Position numbers and translations under genes: made by a program
Source: Chloroflexota bacterium
GTDB taxonomy: Bacteria > Chloroflexota > Dehalococcoidia > JACPQF01
Assembly (NCBI GenBank): GCA_016190625.1
Contig: JACPQF010000122.1
Coordinates: 1-45,597 of the forward strand
Direction: 5' to 3'
Length of the DNA: 45,597 nucleotides
The notes under the pieces: generated by a model
Database searches by the model: none
Seen by the model: the letters and a program-made list of their open reading frames with translations, nothing else
Told to the model about the DNA's origin: nothing
Shown here: positions 1 to 8,951 of the stretch, one piece after another
Numbering within the stretch: the stretch's first letter is position 1
Layout: each line of letters begins with the position of its first letter

Positions 1-2
1 CA

Positions 3-422
3 ATGCAAGGGCCGGAGGGCTATCCGACCTGGCAAGAAGCCCGTGATTCCCACATCGAAGGGGACAAGTGGATGATCGCCCATGGCATCTTCCCCAGCAT
101 GGACTCCCTGCGCTGGGCGCCGGGTTCCCCTTACTCGCGAGACCCGGCCAATCGAAACAAGTATGCCCCTTCGGAGTTCTTCCTCGACTGCATCGTGGCC
201 CACGACAAGGCCATGAACGAGCATGATTTCTACGATAAGTTGAACAAGTTCCTCTACTGTGGCCTTTTCCGCCAGTATCGCCCCTACGTTGGAGAGATGG
301 GGATACTCCAGCGGGTGGGGGATTTCGGGACTTGGATGGGGGCGGTGGTTCCCTACGAGATGAACTGGCTCGCCCAGTTCCTCGACTCGGTCAAAGAAAA
401 GGATTCCATCAAGACCAAGTAG
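3..422 (+). CDS. C-terminal part of an unidentified protein (cut by window start)
   Basis: This frame is open from the window edge to a TAG at 420-422. The ATG at position 3 has no room for a visible ribosome binding site, so the true start is probably upstream and this is a C-terminal fragment of about 139 residues. The visible part is soluble and rich in aromatic residues (Trp, Tyr, Phe), with no signal peptide or membrane segment and a charged Lys-rich tail. I do not recognise the family. Its position just ahead of the UGSC selenoprotein and the family 5 substrate-binding protein suggests it belongs to the same uptake or catabolic locus. That is inference only. Confidence 0.6.
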   Translation: MQGPEGYPTWQEARDSHIEGDKWMIAHGIFPSMDSLRWAPGSPYSRDPANRNKYAPSEFFLDCIVAHDKAMNEHDFYDKLNKFLYCGLFRQYRPYVGEMGILQRVGDFGTWMGAVVPYEMNWLAQFLDSVKEKDSIKTK

Positions 423-441
423 GTACTTCTCGGAAGAACCT
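421..441 (+). terminator. Weak hairpin after the first gene
   Basis: AGGTACTTC and GAAGAACCT pair around a 3-base loop with one A/A mismatch, directly at the stop codon of the preceding gene. There is no following T-run, so it is at most a weak or Rho-assisted stop, or a 3'-end stabiliser. Confidence 0.25.
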
Positions 442-559
442 ACCTAACTTCAGTCAGCAGATAAGTAATCACTGAGCTTCGCGCTGCGCTAGACCAATGG
501 GCCTGTACTTGAGAACACATTTGCTGTCACCGTAGAGTGCCAGAGAAAGGGAACGTAAC

Positions 560-2359
560 GTGAAAGACGAGCCTACCTACGAAGTCGTTTGGCCACTGGG
601 GAAGACCAGCAGTTCGGCTGCCAAGGTCAACTCTCCGATCTCCGATTTGAATGGCAAGACCATTGGGGAATTGTCGGTCCACGTGACTCCCCGGGATGAC
701 CTGATGTTCGCCACCATTCGGGAGAAACTGCTGCAGCGTTTTCCTGATGTCCGGTTCGTCGACAGTCACACCTTTGGCTTCCTTCACGGTCCTGAGGAAA
801 ACGAGTTGGTCGATCGTTTGCCGGAGCTACTGCGCCAACATAGTGTCGACGCCGTTATCTCCTCTATGGGTATCTGAGGCAGTTGCACCCCCTCCGTGAT
901 GAGGGCCAGTGTGGCAGCCGAGAGGGCTGGTGTGCGGAGCGCCACTATCGTCGCCACCAACTTCCTGGCTCAGGCGAAGGCAATTGGCCGGACGCAGGGA
1001 TTCAAGAGCTTGCCGCTGGCCGAGTACCCGGGCGTCGATCCGTTCGACTCGACCGAGGTGTTTGTGGAGAAAATAGGGAACGTGGTCGTCGACCAGATAG
1101 TCGAAGGGCTTGCCAGTCAGATCGAGCTCGCTCCGGCAGCCGCGGCACCGAAGCCCAGAGACGTGGTGTTCGCCGGGGATTTCGATGCCGTGCAAGACCA
1201 CTTCGAACAGAACCTTTGGAGCGATGGCCTACCGATTGCGCCGCCCACAATAGAGAGGGTGGAGGAGTTTCTCCGGTTCACGGACCGCAGCCCCGACGAG
1301 GTAATTGGCGAACTGCTGCCGGAAAGGCGGGAGGCCACGGTGTGGAGCGTGGCGGTGAACGGGGTGATGGCAGGTTGCCGTCCAGAGTACATGCCAATCC
1401 TGTTGGGGATGGCCGAGGTCATGGTGGAGCCCATGTGGCGGATCGAAGACGGTGGATCCACGCCGGGCTGGGAGCCATTGGCAATCGTGAATGGGCCGAT
1501 CGTCAAGGACTTGAACTTCAACTATGGGACAGGAGCGATGCGAGTAGGTCGACGGGCGAACAGCAGCATTGGGCGGTTCGCCCGGCTCTACATGCGGAAT
1601 ATCGCCGGGTTGCTGCCGGGTACCACGGATAAGGGGACCTTGGCCTACACGTTCAACGTGGCGCTGGCCGAGGACGAGGACGCCGTGGCCAAGGTAGGAT
1701 GGAGGCCGTTCAGCGTGGAGCGGGGCTTTGCTCCGGGGGAAAGCGTGGTAACGGTGCAAAGCGTGGTGGGTATCAGTCCGCCGATTTACGTTGCGGGCGG
1801 GGCGGCGGAGATCGCGCAGAAGATTGTCGAGAGTTGGGGTGAAGGAAATGTCAAGCTTTGGGCGTACACTGGGATCATGTTTCACCAATGGCATCCACTC
1901 CTAGTGCTGAGTCCGTGCATCGCCGAGGTGTTCGCAAAGGAGGGATGGTCGAAGGACGACCTCAAGCGCTACCTGTACGAGAACACCAAAATGCCCGCCT
2001 GGCATGCAGAAAGAGGCCCACGTCTAAGACCTCAGCTGATCCCAGGTTATTCGACGCAAAACCTCTGTAAGTTGGTGGAGGCAGGGGAGCTACCCAAGGA
2101 GTACTGCCTATCCTCTGACCCGGAGCGGTTGGTGCCGGTGTTTTTCCGGTCGGAGACGATAGGGATTGTGGTGGCGGGCGACACTGGGAAGAACCAGTGC
2201 AAAGGCTACACGCAAAACGCCAAGCAGGGCGTGCCGTTGAGCAAGCTGATCAAGCTGCCAGTTCGCTGGGAGGAACTGCTGAGCGAGGCCAGAGATAGGC
2301 GGGCGAACGGCCGGAACCAGTATGCTACACCGTCCAGCCGAGGGGTGTCCAGCCAGTGA
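560..2359 (+). CDS. UGSC-domain selenoprotein with C-terminal 'DGLPIxPPT' domain (TGA read as Sec106)
   Basis: One frame runs from a GTG at 560 (AAGGG just upstream) to 2359 and is interrupted only by a TGA at 875-877. Read through, the junction spells GI-U-GSCTPSV, the signature of the UGSC family, in which U is selenocysteine; the protein would be 599 residues with Sec at 106. Residues 1 to about 185 form the UGSC domain and the text after the TGA continues it smoothly (SVMRASVAAERAGVRSATIVATNF). Residues about 195-590 carry the motif WSDGLPIAPPT and MAGCRPEYMPI, matching a domain that I recall from uncharacterised proteins near UGSC genes. A hairpin follows the TGA at a distance suited to a bacterial SECIS. 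The function of the family is not established; a thiol/selenol redox or substrate-activation role is inferred. Automated annotation would probably split it at 877 and restart at 896. Confidence 0.82.
884..911 (+). promoter_or_regulatory. Candidate bacterial SECIS element
   Basis: CCCTC (890-894) pairs perfectly with GAGGG (901-905) around the six-base loop CGTGAT. A lower CAC/GTG helix (886-888 with 909-911) can extend it across an asymmetric internal loop. The apical loop begins 18 bases after the TGA at 875-877 and has G as its second base. Known bSECIS elements have a short apical loop with a G in the first two positions, placed roughly 16-37 bases after the UGA. The fit is by eye; no folding energy was computed. 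Confidence 0.6.
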
Positions 2360-2457
2360 GAAGGTTGCCCTTGAGCTCCTTGTTGGAGGTCGCGAGGGCC
2401 GAATAATCCGGTCTGATCGATGCCATCCGGCCAAAACTCGATGAAGGAGGAAATATC

Positions 2458-4083
2458 ATGACAAGACGTTTCACGCTTCTCGCCTTCGTTTCAATGGCCA
2501 TCCTGACTGGTGCCGTACTCTTGGCCGCCTGCACGGCGCCCACGTCGCCGACCGCCTCGGGGCCACCAGCCGAGGCGGCAAAGCCCTACGGCAGCTTGAT
2601 GGTGGGGTTTACGTTTGGCGTCAGCGCCGGACCGCTCCACCAGTCGGGCAATGCCTTCCAAGGCTTGGGCACCGCCATGTACGAAGGTGTGACGCGGATG
2701 ACGCCCGAGGGCCAGACCGTTCCCAACATCGCCGAGCGGTGGGAGATCTCGCCCGATGGCAAAACTCAGACCTTCAACATCAGGAAAGGGATCAAGTTCC
2801 ACGATGGCACCGACCTCACCGGCGCCGATTGGAAGTTCAGCATCGAGCGGGTCATCAAACCCAACTCCGTGGTCGCTCTCGGGGACGCGATCACCTGGCG
2901 CAAGCAGATAGAGAGCGTGGAGCTCAAGGATGACTACACGGTGGTCGTTAATCTAAAGCAGCCTCTGTACCAACTGCTGCCCGGCATAGACCCACCAGTT
3001 TATGGCATTTACGTCGTGTTCTCGAAGAAATACGTCGAGGCCAACGGCGAAGATTACCTGACCACCCATCCCATGGGCACCGGGCCGTGGAAACTCGTGA
3101 AATACATCCCCGACGACCGTCTCGAGCTCGAGGCGAACGAGGATTACTGGAACAAGGCCGGAATTCCCAAGTTCAAGAGCCTCACGATAAGAATTATCCG
3201 CGAAGAGGCGACCATAGTCAGCATGCTGAAGACCGGCGAGCTGGACCTGAGCACGGTGGCCCCCGATTCGGTGGCGAGCATCAAAGCCGCCGACCTGCGC
3301 ATCCTGCCTCACGACGGAGCGAGCCACTACTCGTACTACATGCTCTATCCCGCCGACCAGCCCGGCCAGCTCGCCATCGGCGACGTGAGGGTGCGTAGAG
3401 CGATGTCCTATGCCATAAACCGAAAGGAGATGGCGGACAAATTGATGGGCGGGTATGCGGAGCCGCTCGCTTACTTATACGCTCGGCCAACCGCCTACTT
3501 CTGGGACTCGAGCGTGTTGAAGGTAGACCCTTACGACGTCGCGCAGGCGAAGAAGCTGCTCGCCGAGGCCGGGTATCCCAACGGGTTTAGCACGACGATC
3601 TGGGATGCGGGGGCTGGGGGCCTGGATAGCGTGCTCAACGCCGCCCTGTCGGGCTACTGGCGACAAGTAGGGGTCAACGCCGAGCTGCTGGCGGGACAGT
3701 ATAGCACGCTGAGCCGGATGATAACCCCCAAGTTGAGCAAGGAAGCCTGGAACAAGATCTACGCTACCGTCGGCAGTGGCGGCATGTGGCAGTTCGAGAA
3801 GGTGGCGGCCACGGCCCGCTCTGGCGCGCACGGCCTGGTGAGCTCCGTCAACCCCCAGCGGGACGAGCTCATCGACAAGGTGGCTCTCACGAAGGATCCT
3901 GCCGAGAAGAAGCGGCTGGCCCTCCAGGCAACGCTCATGTCGAAAGAGGAATACGACCAGGTAGGCGTCCTGGGCGTGAAGACGATTTTCGCCATCGGCG
4001 CGAGGGTGGGCGAGTTCAAGCCTATTACGGGCGGAGCCAACGTGTGGGGACCCGTGTACGCGACCATAACTCATGCTAAGTAG
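2458..4083 (+). CDS. ABC transporter substrate-binding lipoprotein, family 5 (peptide/nickel type)
   Basis: The 541-residue protein starts with a lipoprotein signal peptide and lipobox (VLLAAC, Cys at about 25), followed by a Pro/Thr/Ser linker. The body has the SBP_bac_5 pattern: YEGVTRMTPEGQTVPNIAERWEISPDGKTQTFNIRKGIKFHDG, then the PMGTGPWKL and VRRAMSYAINRKEM blocks typical of dipeptide/oligopeptide-binding proteins. ATG 2458 is preceded by GAAGGAGG at ideal spacing. Family members bind peptides, nickel complexes, opines or other small solutes outside the membrane, and the ligand here cannot be told. No permease or ATPase genes follow, so the protein must use a transporter encoded elsewhere or the locus has lost them. 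It lies 98 bases after the UGSC gene on the same strand and is probably co-transcribed. Confidence 0.92.
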   Translation: MTRRFTLLAFVSMAILTGAVLLAACTAPTSPTASGPPAEAAKPYGSLMVGFTFGVSAGPLHQSGNAFQGLGTAMYEGVTRMTPEGQTVPNIAERWEISPDGKTQTFNIRKGIKFHDGTDLTGADWKFSIERVIKPNSVVALGDAITWRKQIESVELKDDYTVVVNLKQPLYQLLPGIDPPVYGIYVVFSKKYVEANGEDYLTTHPMGTGPWKLVKYIPDDRLELEANEDYWNKAGIPKFKSLTIRIIREEATIVSMLKTGELDLSTVAPDSVASIKAADLRILPHDGASHYSYYMLYPADQPGQLAIGDVRVRRAMSYAINRKEMADKLMGGYAEPLAYLYARPTAYFWDSSVLKVDPYDVAQAKKLLAEAGYPNGFSTTIWDAGAGGLDSVLNAALSGYWRQVGVNAELLAGQYSTLSRMITPKLSKEAWNKIYATVGSGGMWQFEKVAATARSGAHGLVSSVNPQRDELIDKVALTKDPAEKKRLALQATLMSKEEYDQVGVLGVKTIFAIGARVGEFKPITGGANVWGPVYATITHAK

Positions 4084-4092
4084 GCCAAGGAA

Positions 4093-4298
4093 ATGAAGAA
4101 GACAACCAAGCTCAAGGAGTTATTCAATCGTAAGGAGATCTTTGTCTGGGCTGGAATTGCCTGCGCTATAGACGCTCGCATTGCCGAGACTGCCGGCTGC
4201 GGCGGAAGTATCTACCGGAGGACTGGCTGGACAAATACGAAGGCTCCATAGGGTCCTACGACCCCCGTCGTGACCAGCGACCGGCATCGAACATGTGA
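4093..4298 (+). pseudogene. Internally deleted PEP-mutase/isocitrate-lyase-family gene remnant
   Basis: ATG 4093 opens a 52-codon frame whose first 36 residues (MKKTTKLKELFNRKEIFVWA..., ARIAETAG) match the conserved N-terminus of the phosphoenolpyruvate mutase/2-methylisocitrate lyase family, in which a proper gene is near 290 codons. After the Ala-Gly at about 4196 the frame runs into unrelated codons and stops at 4249-4251. In another frame, 4197-4298 reads KYLPEDWLDKYEGSIGSYDP and then a TGA, which resembles the C-terminal tail of such an enzyme. The simplest reading is a large internal deletion that fused the two ends out of frame. The N-terminal match is good; the C-terminal assignment is weaker. 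Assembly error is the main alternative. Confidence 0.55.
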
Positions 4299-4347
4299 TG
4301 ACGAGCGAGGAGCGATGGGCCGGCAGGAAAAAATCGACCGAATTTCC

Positions 4348-4377
4348 TTGACACAACTACCCACACTGTGTTATAGT
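4348..4377 (+). promoter_or_regulatory. Sigma-70-type promoter of the ilv-leu operon
   Basis: TTGACA at 4348-4353 is a perfect -35 box, and TATAGT at 4372-4377 is a near-consensus -10 box with an 18-base spacer. The predicted start near 4384 would place the whole T-box leader (about 610 bases) in the transcript before ilvD. Confidence 0.75.
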
Positions 4378-4394
4378 TCACTAAATCATTTGCC

Positions 4395-4690
4395 GGCGAG
4401 GGCTGGTGAGGCGAGGAGTCACGCTCGCCTGTTCGCGGCATAGGAAAAGCGAAGAAGGGGAGCAGTAGAGGGATCCCCGTTCCATCAGAGAGCTGGGGAA
4501 GGTGAGAACCCAGTGGAACGATGGCCTTCGAACTCGCCCCTGAGTTGCCGGTCCGAACTGAGCCGATGGCTCCCACTAGGGCCGGTCGGGTTCGCCCGTT
4601 ACAGCCCAATGAGTGGATGCGGCAAGCATCAACCAGGGGTGGTACCGCGAGGATGTATTCTCGTCCCTTCGGGGATGAGAATCTTTTTTT
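4395..4690 (+). promoter_or_regulatory. Leucine T-box leader: stem I with CTC specifier, antiterminator and terminator 1
   Basis: The block holds the usual T-box landmarks in order: GAAGAAGGGGAGCAGTAG at the stem I base, AGAGAGCTGGGGAAGGTG plus GAACCCAG in the distal stem I loops, and CTTCGAA-CTC-GCCCCTGAG in the specifier loop. CTC at 4533-4535 is a leucine codon. The T-box sequence proper is AACCAGGGGTGGTACCGCG at 4631-4649; its TGGT bulge pairs with the ACCA end of a tRNA having discriminator A, as tRNA-Leu has. Terminator 1 is the 11-bp hairpin ATTCTCGTCCC / GGGATGAGAAT at 4657-4682 followed by seven Ts. Known mechanism: uncharged tRNA-Leu stabilises the antiterminator and lets transcription reach ilvD. 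Leucine control of the whole branched-chain operon is the same logic as in the Bacillus subtilis ilv-leu leader. Confidence 0.9.
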
Positions 4691-4803
4691 CTCCAACTGC
4701 GGGAGTTGTCCGATAGGTAGGGGATCCTCAGGCACTTCGCCCCCGGTTGCGTAAGCTTCTGGCCTTATACCTCATTCATCGCTTGCCATCGATCAGCCGC
4801 ACC

Positions 4804-4863
4804 AACAAGGGTGGTACCGCGGGACAACTACTTCCGCCCCTTCTCGGGCCGGAAGTTTTTTTT
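4804..4863 (+). promoter_or_regulatory. Second T-box antiterminator/terminator module without its own stem I
   Basis: A second T-box sequence, AACAAGGGTGGTACCGCG at 4804-4821, is followed by a second intrinsic terminator: ACTTCCG (4830-4836) pairs with CGGAAGT (4850-4856), with CC/GG pairs above, and ends in an eight-T run at 4856-4863. The 113 bases between terminator 1 and this module show none of the stem I motifs (AG bulge, GGTG loop, specifier loop). It therefore looks like a partial duplication: one specifier domain followed by two antiterminator/terminator switches in series. It ends 130 bases before the ilvD start. Confidence 0.82.
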
Positions 4864-4993
4864 GGCCGACGCGAATCCGGAAGCAGGGGCGGCGCCTCGG
4901 TGCCCGTCCTTCGGCGGAAAGATGGCCGCCACGGAGGGTCGGCCACTACGGAGAAATCACAGTAGGATCTGGGATTTTAGACGGAGGAAGGCA

Positions 4994-6676
4994 TTGAAGA
5001 GCGACATCGCGAAACGGGGACTCGAGCGCGCTCCCCATCGCTCTCTGCTCCGGGCCACCGGCCTCACCGACAGAGAGATCGATCGGCCGTTCGTCGGCGT
5101 GATCAACAGCTTCAACGAGGTCATTCCCGGCCACGTGCACCTTCGAACCATCGCCGAGGCGGTGAAGGCGGGAATCCGCTCCGCCGGCGGCACGCCGTTC
5201 GAGGTAGGCACCATCGGCGTATGCGACGGCATCGCCATGAACCATCCGGGCATGAGGTTCAGTTTGGCCAGCCGCGAGCTCATCGCCGACTCCGTCGAGG
5301 TTGTGGCGGAGGCCCACGCCTTTGACGCCCTCGTCTTCATTCCCAACTGCGATAAGATCGTTCCAGGCATGTTGATGGCGGCGGCCCGACTGAACATTCC
5401 CTCTATCTTCGTTAGCGGTGGTCCCATGCTGGTGGGCCGGCGACGGAAAGTCGATGGCAGCGGACGCACGCAGGAGGAGATCCTCGACCTCAACACCATG
5501 TTCATGGCCGTGGGAAAGGTCGCTGCGGGCGAAATGACGGAGGCGGAAGCAGAAGAGCTCGGCCATCTTTCGTGTCCTGGCTGTGGCAGTTGCGCCGGCC
5601 TGTTCACCGCCAACACCATGAATTGCCTCACCGAGGCGCTGGGGATGGCGCCGCCCGGCAATGGCACTATTCCGGCTGTGGATGCCAGACGCATCCGGCT
5701 CGCCAAGGAGGCGGGGGCGCAGATTATGGACCTGCTCTCCCGCAACATCAGGCCGCTGGACATCATCACCGCCCGCTCGATTCGCAACGCCTTCGTGGCG
5801 GACATGGCCCTGGGCGGTAGCTCTAACTCCGTCCTCCATCTTCTGGCGATCGCCGACGAGGCGGGAATCGAGTACGCTTTGGCCTCGCTGAACGAGCTAA
5901 ACAACTCCGTTCCCCATCTATGCAAGATTAGCCCGGCCGGAAGCCACCACGTAGAGGACCTGGACCTGGCCGGGGGTATTCCGTCGGTGCTGAAGCAGGT
6001 GGCCAGTCTCCTCGATCTGGGAGCGATGACCGCCACCGGCAAGACCGTGGGTGAGAATATCGCCAGAGCAGTGGTCAGGGACCGGGAGGTCATACGCTCC
6101 GCGGAATCTCCCTATTCACCGACGGGAGGGTTGGCCATCCTGTTCGGCAACCTCGCGCCGGAGGGAGCGGTGGTCAAGAAGGCGGCAGTTGCGCCGGAGA
6201 TGCTGACTCACCGGGGCCGGGCTAGGGTCTTCGACTCGGAGGAAGCGGCCACCAGAGCTATCATGGGCCGGGCCATCGTTCCGGGAGACGTGGTGGTGAT
6301 CCGCTACGAGGGGCCCAAGGGCGGGCCGGGAATGCGGGAGATGCTTACGCCCACCTCCATACTGAGCGGCATGGGACTCGATAGTCAGGTAGCCCTTTTG
6401 ACCGATGGTCGCTTTTCCGGCGCCACCAAGGGCGCGGCGGTCGGCCACATTTCGCCGGAGGCCGCCAGCCGGGGTGCCATCGCCGCCGTCGAGGAAGGCG
6501 ACATGGTCGTCATCGATATTCCCAATCACTCGCTGAGCGTCGAGCTAAGCGAAGCGGAGATCGAGGCCAGGCTGAAGAAGCTGCCGGCCTTCGAGCCGCG
6601 GGTGAAAACCGGCTATTTGAAACGGTACGCAAAGCAGGTCACGTCGGCCAGCACCGGGGCCGTATTCGAGAAGTAG
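4994..6676 (+). CDS. ilvD: Dihydroxy-acid dehydratase
   Basis: This enzyme dehydrates 2,3-dihydroxy-isovalerate and 2,3-dihydroxy-3-methylvalerate to the keto acids of valine/leucine and isoleucine. The frame is open from 4811, inside the T-box, but the real start is most likely the TTG at 4994: ACGGAGGAAGG ends just before it, and the protein then begins [22 protein letters not shown] as in other IlvD proteins, giving 560 residues, the usual length. Iron-sulfur and active-site signatures are present: [40 protein letters not shown] and, near the C-terminus, [13 protein letters not shown]. It is first in the operon behind the double T-box, and ilvB starts 10 bases later. Confidence is very high for function and high for the TTG start. 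Confidence 0.97.
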   Translation: MKSDIAKRGLERAPHRSLLRATGLTDREIDRPFVGVINSFNEVIPGHVHLRTIAEAVKAGIRSAGGTPFEVGTIGVCDGIAMNHPGMRFSLASRELIADSVEVVAEAHAFDALVFIPNCDKIVPGMLMAAARLNIPSIFVSGGPMLVGRRRKVDGSGRTQEEILDLNTMFMAVGKVAAGEMTEAEAEELGHLSCPGCGSCAGLFTANTMNCLTEALGMAPPGNGTIPAVDARRIRLAKEAGAQIMDLLSRNIRPLDIITARSIRNAFVADMALGGSSNSVLHLLAIADEAGIEYALASLNELNNSVPHLCKISPAGSHHVEDLDLAGGIPSVLKQVASLLDLGAMTATGKTVGENIARAVVRDREVIRSAESPYSPTGGLAILFGNLAPEGAVVKKAAVAPEMLTHRGRARVFDSEEAATRAIMGRAIVPGDVVVIRYEGPKGGPGMREMLTPTSILSGMGLDSQVALLTDGRFSGATKGAAVGHISPEAASRGAIAAVEEGDMVVIDIPNHSLSVELSEAEIEARLKKLPAFEPRVKTGYLKRYAKQVTSASTGAVFEK

Positions 6677-6686
6677 GAGGTTAGCC

Positions 6687-8375
6687 ATGAAACGCACGGG
6701 TGGGCAAATCGTTTGTGAGTGTCTGCTTCGGGAGGGAGTGGACGTTCTGTTCGGATTCCCAGGCGGTGTCGTGCTGCCCCTATACGATACTTTTCCCCAG
6801 TATCCCCAGTTGCGCCACATTCTCGTGCGCCACGAGCAGGGAGCAGCTCATGCGGCCGATGGCTACGCCCGGGCCACGGGCAAGGTCGGGGTCTGCGTAG
6901 CGACTTCTGGCCCGGGCGCCACGAATCTGGTCACGGGCATCGCCACTGCCTATCTCGACTCCTCGCCAGTGGTGGCCCTCACGGGCCAGGTGGCGACTCC
7001 CTTCATCGGCAAGGATAGCTTCCAGGAGGTCGACATCGTCGGCATCACCCTCCCCATCACCAAGCACAACTACCTGGTGGAGCGGACCGAGGACCTCCCG
7101 CAGGTGTTCAAGGAGGCCTTTCACATCGCCAGAACGGGGCGGCCGGGGCCGGTGCTGATAGATTTGCCGAAGGACGTCTTCACCGGTGAAGCGCAGTTCA
7201 GCTATCCTGAGCACGTTTCCATGCGGGGCTACAAGCCGACTCTGCACGGACATCCCGCCCAGGTCGAAAAGGCAGTTAAGCTCCTCAACGAGGCCAAGCG
7301 ACCGGTGATCGTGGCCGGTCGGGGGGTCATCGTCTCCCACGCTTTCGCCGAGCTCAAGGAGCTAGCGGAGAAGGCGCAGATCCCGGTGATCAACACCCTG
7401 CTCGGCATCAGCAGCTTTCCGGAATCGCACGTGTTGAGCTTCGGCATGCTCGGCATGCACGGCATGGCCTACGCCAACATGGCTGTCTCCGCCTGCGACC
7501 TACTCGTCGCCATCGGCATGCGTTTCGACGACCGGGCCACCGGCAAGGTGAGCGCCTTCGCCCCCCACGCCCAAATCGTCCACATCGACGTCGACCCGGC
7601 GGAGATAGGCAAGAACGTGCGGGTCAACGTCCCCATCGTGGGCGACGTGAAAAACGTCCTGGCCGCCTTGAACAAGCGGCTTGTCCAGCAGAACAGGGCC
7701 GATTGGATCAGCCAGATCGACGCCTGGCGGCGAGACCATCCTTCCACCGTTATTCGCGACACCGATAAGCTCCTTCCCCAGCACGTGGTGAGAAAGATCT
7801 ACGAGGTTACCGGCGGCGACGCCACGATGGTCAGCGATGTCGGCCAGAATCAGATGTGGACGGCGCAGCACTTCTGGTACGACAAGCCTAACAGCCTCAT
7901 CTCTTCCGGTGGGCTGGGAACCATGGGCTTTGCCCTGCCGGCGGCCATGGGCGCCAAGGTAGGCCGTCCAGACGAAACCGTGTGGGCAGTGGTCGGGGAC
8001 GGCGGCTTCCAGATGAACATTCAAGAGCTCGCGACCCTCGTGCAGGACAACATCGGCGTAAAGATCGCCATCCTCAACAATGGCTTCCTCGGCATGGTTC
8101 GCCAGTGGCAGGAGCTGTTCCATGGCCGTCGCTATGTGGGAACCCACATGACGAGTCCAGATTATGTTAAGCTAGCGGCGGCCTACGGCATGCCTGGCTA
8201 TCGCGTTACCGCGAAAGAGGACGCCGAGATGGCGATTCGGGAAGCGATGGCCCATCAGGGACCGGTTCTGATGGAGTTCGTGGTCGAATCGGAGGAGAAC
8301 GTCTACCCGATGGTGGCGCCGGGAACGGCGCTGTCAGAGATAATCGAGGAACCGGTCAGGGAGGTGGTGGCATGA
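6687..8375 (+). CDS. ilvB: Acetolactate synthase, large (catalytic) subunit
   Basis: This thiamine-diphosphate enzyme joins two pyruvates to acetolactate, or pyruvate and 2-oxobutyrate to acetohydroxybutyrate: the first common step of valine, leucine and isoleucine synthesis. The 562-residue protein has the three expected domains: N-terminal pyrimidine-binding part with FGFPGGVVLPLYD, HEQGAAHAADGYARATGKVGVC and the catalytic Glu; central FAD-binding part with GMRFDDRATGK; and C-terminal ThDP pyrophosphate part with GDGGFQMNIQELATLVQDNIGVKIAILNN. ATG 6687 has AGGAGG eight bases upstream. Its stop codon overlaps the ilvN start (ATGA), implying translational coupling with the regulatory subunit. 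Confidence 0.97.
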   Translation: MKRTGGQIVCECLLREGVDVLFGFPGGVVLPLYDTFPQYPQLRHILVRHEQGAAHAADGYARATGKVGVCVATSGPGATNLVTGIATAYLDSSPVVALTGQVATPFIGKDSFQEVDIVGITLPITKHNYLVERTEDLPQVFKEAFHIARTGRPGPVLIDLPKDVFTGEAQFSYPEHVSMRGYKPTLHGHPAQVEKAVKLLNEAKRPVIVAGRGVIVSHAFAELKELAEKAQIPVINTLLGISSFPESHVLSFGMLGMHGMAYANMAVSACDLLVAIGMRFDDRATGKVSAFAPHAQIVHIDVDPAEIGKNVRVNVPIVGDVKNVLAALNKRLVQQNRADWISQIDAWRRDHPSTVIRDTDKLLPQHVVRKIYEVTGGDATMVSDVGQNQMWTAQHFWYDKPNSLISSGGLGTMGFALPAAMGAKVGRPDETVWAVVGDGGFQMNIQELATLVQDNIGVKIAILNNGFLGMVRQWQELFHGRRYVGTHMTSPDYVKLAAAYGMPGYRVTAKEDAEMAIREAMAHQGPVLMEFVVESEENVYPMVAPGTALSEIIEEPVREVVA

Positions 8376-8926
8376 AGCACACAATTGTGGCGTTGGTGGA
8401 GGATAGGCCCGGCTGTCTCAATCGGGTTGCCAGCCTGTTTCGCCGGCGGAGCTTCAACATCGAGAGCCTGACGGTCGGCCATTCGGAAATGCCGGGTTTG
8501 TCTCGCATGACGATCGTGGTGGACGGCGCGACCACCATCGTCGAGCAGGTTACCAAGCAGTTGTACAAGCTCATCGACGTAGTCAAGGTCAGCGACATCA
8601 CCGACGACACCAGCGTCCACCGCGAGCTGGCTATGGTCAAAGTGCACACTACCATGAACACGAGGAGCGAGATAATCGAGATCGTGGACATTTTTCGCGC
8701 CAACATCGTCGACGTGGCTACTGATTCGCTCATCGTGGAAGTGACGGGGACCGCGGACAAGATAGACTCGCTGCTTCAACTCCTCAGGTGCTTCGGCATT
8801 CAGGAAGTGGCGAGAACCGGCAAGATCGCCATGGTTCGAGGCATGGGTGGGACTGCGCCAGCGGAGCGCGAAAAGCCGGCGCCGGTTCGACGAATAAAAG
8901 CTAGCAAATTGGCGGCAATTTCCTAG
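8372..8926 (+). CDS. ilvN: Acetolactate synthase, small (regulatory) subunit
   Basis: The 184-residue protein begins MKHTIVALVEDRPGCLNRVASLFRRRSFNIESLTVG, the standard start of IlvN/IlvH proteins. The ACT domain spans residues about 1-80 and the C-terminal small-subunit domain about 85-160 (ELAMVKVHT, RANIVDVATDSLIVEVTGTADKIDSLLQLL, GIQEVARTGKIAMVRG). It normally stimulates IlvB and confers feedback inhibition by valine. The ATG overlaps the ilvB TGA by four bases. A short basic tail of about 20 residues (PAPVRRIKASK) extends past the usual end. Confidence 0.96.
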   Translation: MKHTIVALVEDRPGCLNRVASLFRRRSFNIESLTVGHSEMPGLSRMTIVVDGATTIVEQVTKQLYKLIDVVKVSDITDDTSVHRELAMVKVHTTMNTRSEIIEIVDIFRANIVDVATDSLIVEVTGTADKIDSLLQLLRCFGIQEVARTGKIAMVRGMGGTAPAEREKPAPVRRIKASKLAAIS

Positions 8927-8951
8927 AATCTTGAAATAGGGGGAAGAGTGA

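Noticed and set aside
896-2359. Separate gene starting at GTG 896 just after the TGA
   Set aside because: It has no convincing ribosome binding site, would begin in the middle of the UGSC domain, and is in the same frame as the upstream part. Selenocysteine read-through explains both halves better.
4513-4965. Small plus-strand frames over the leader region
   Set aside because: They lie within the T-box RNA elements and cross both terminators; RNA structure explains the region.
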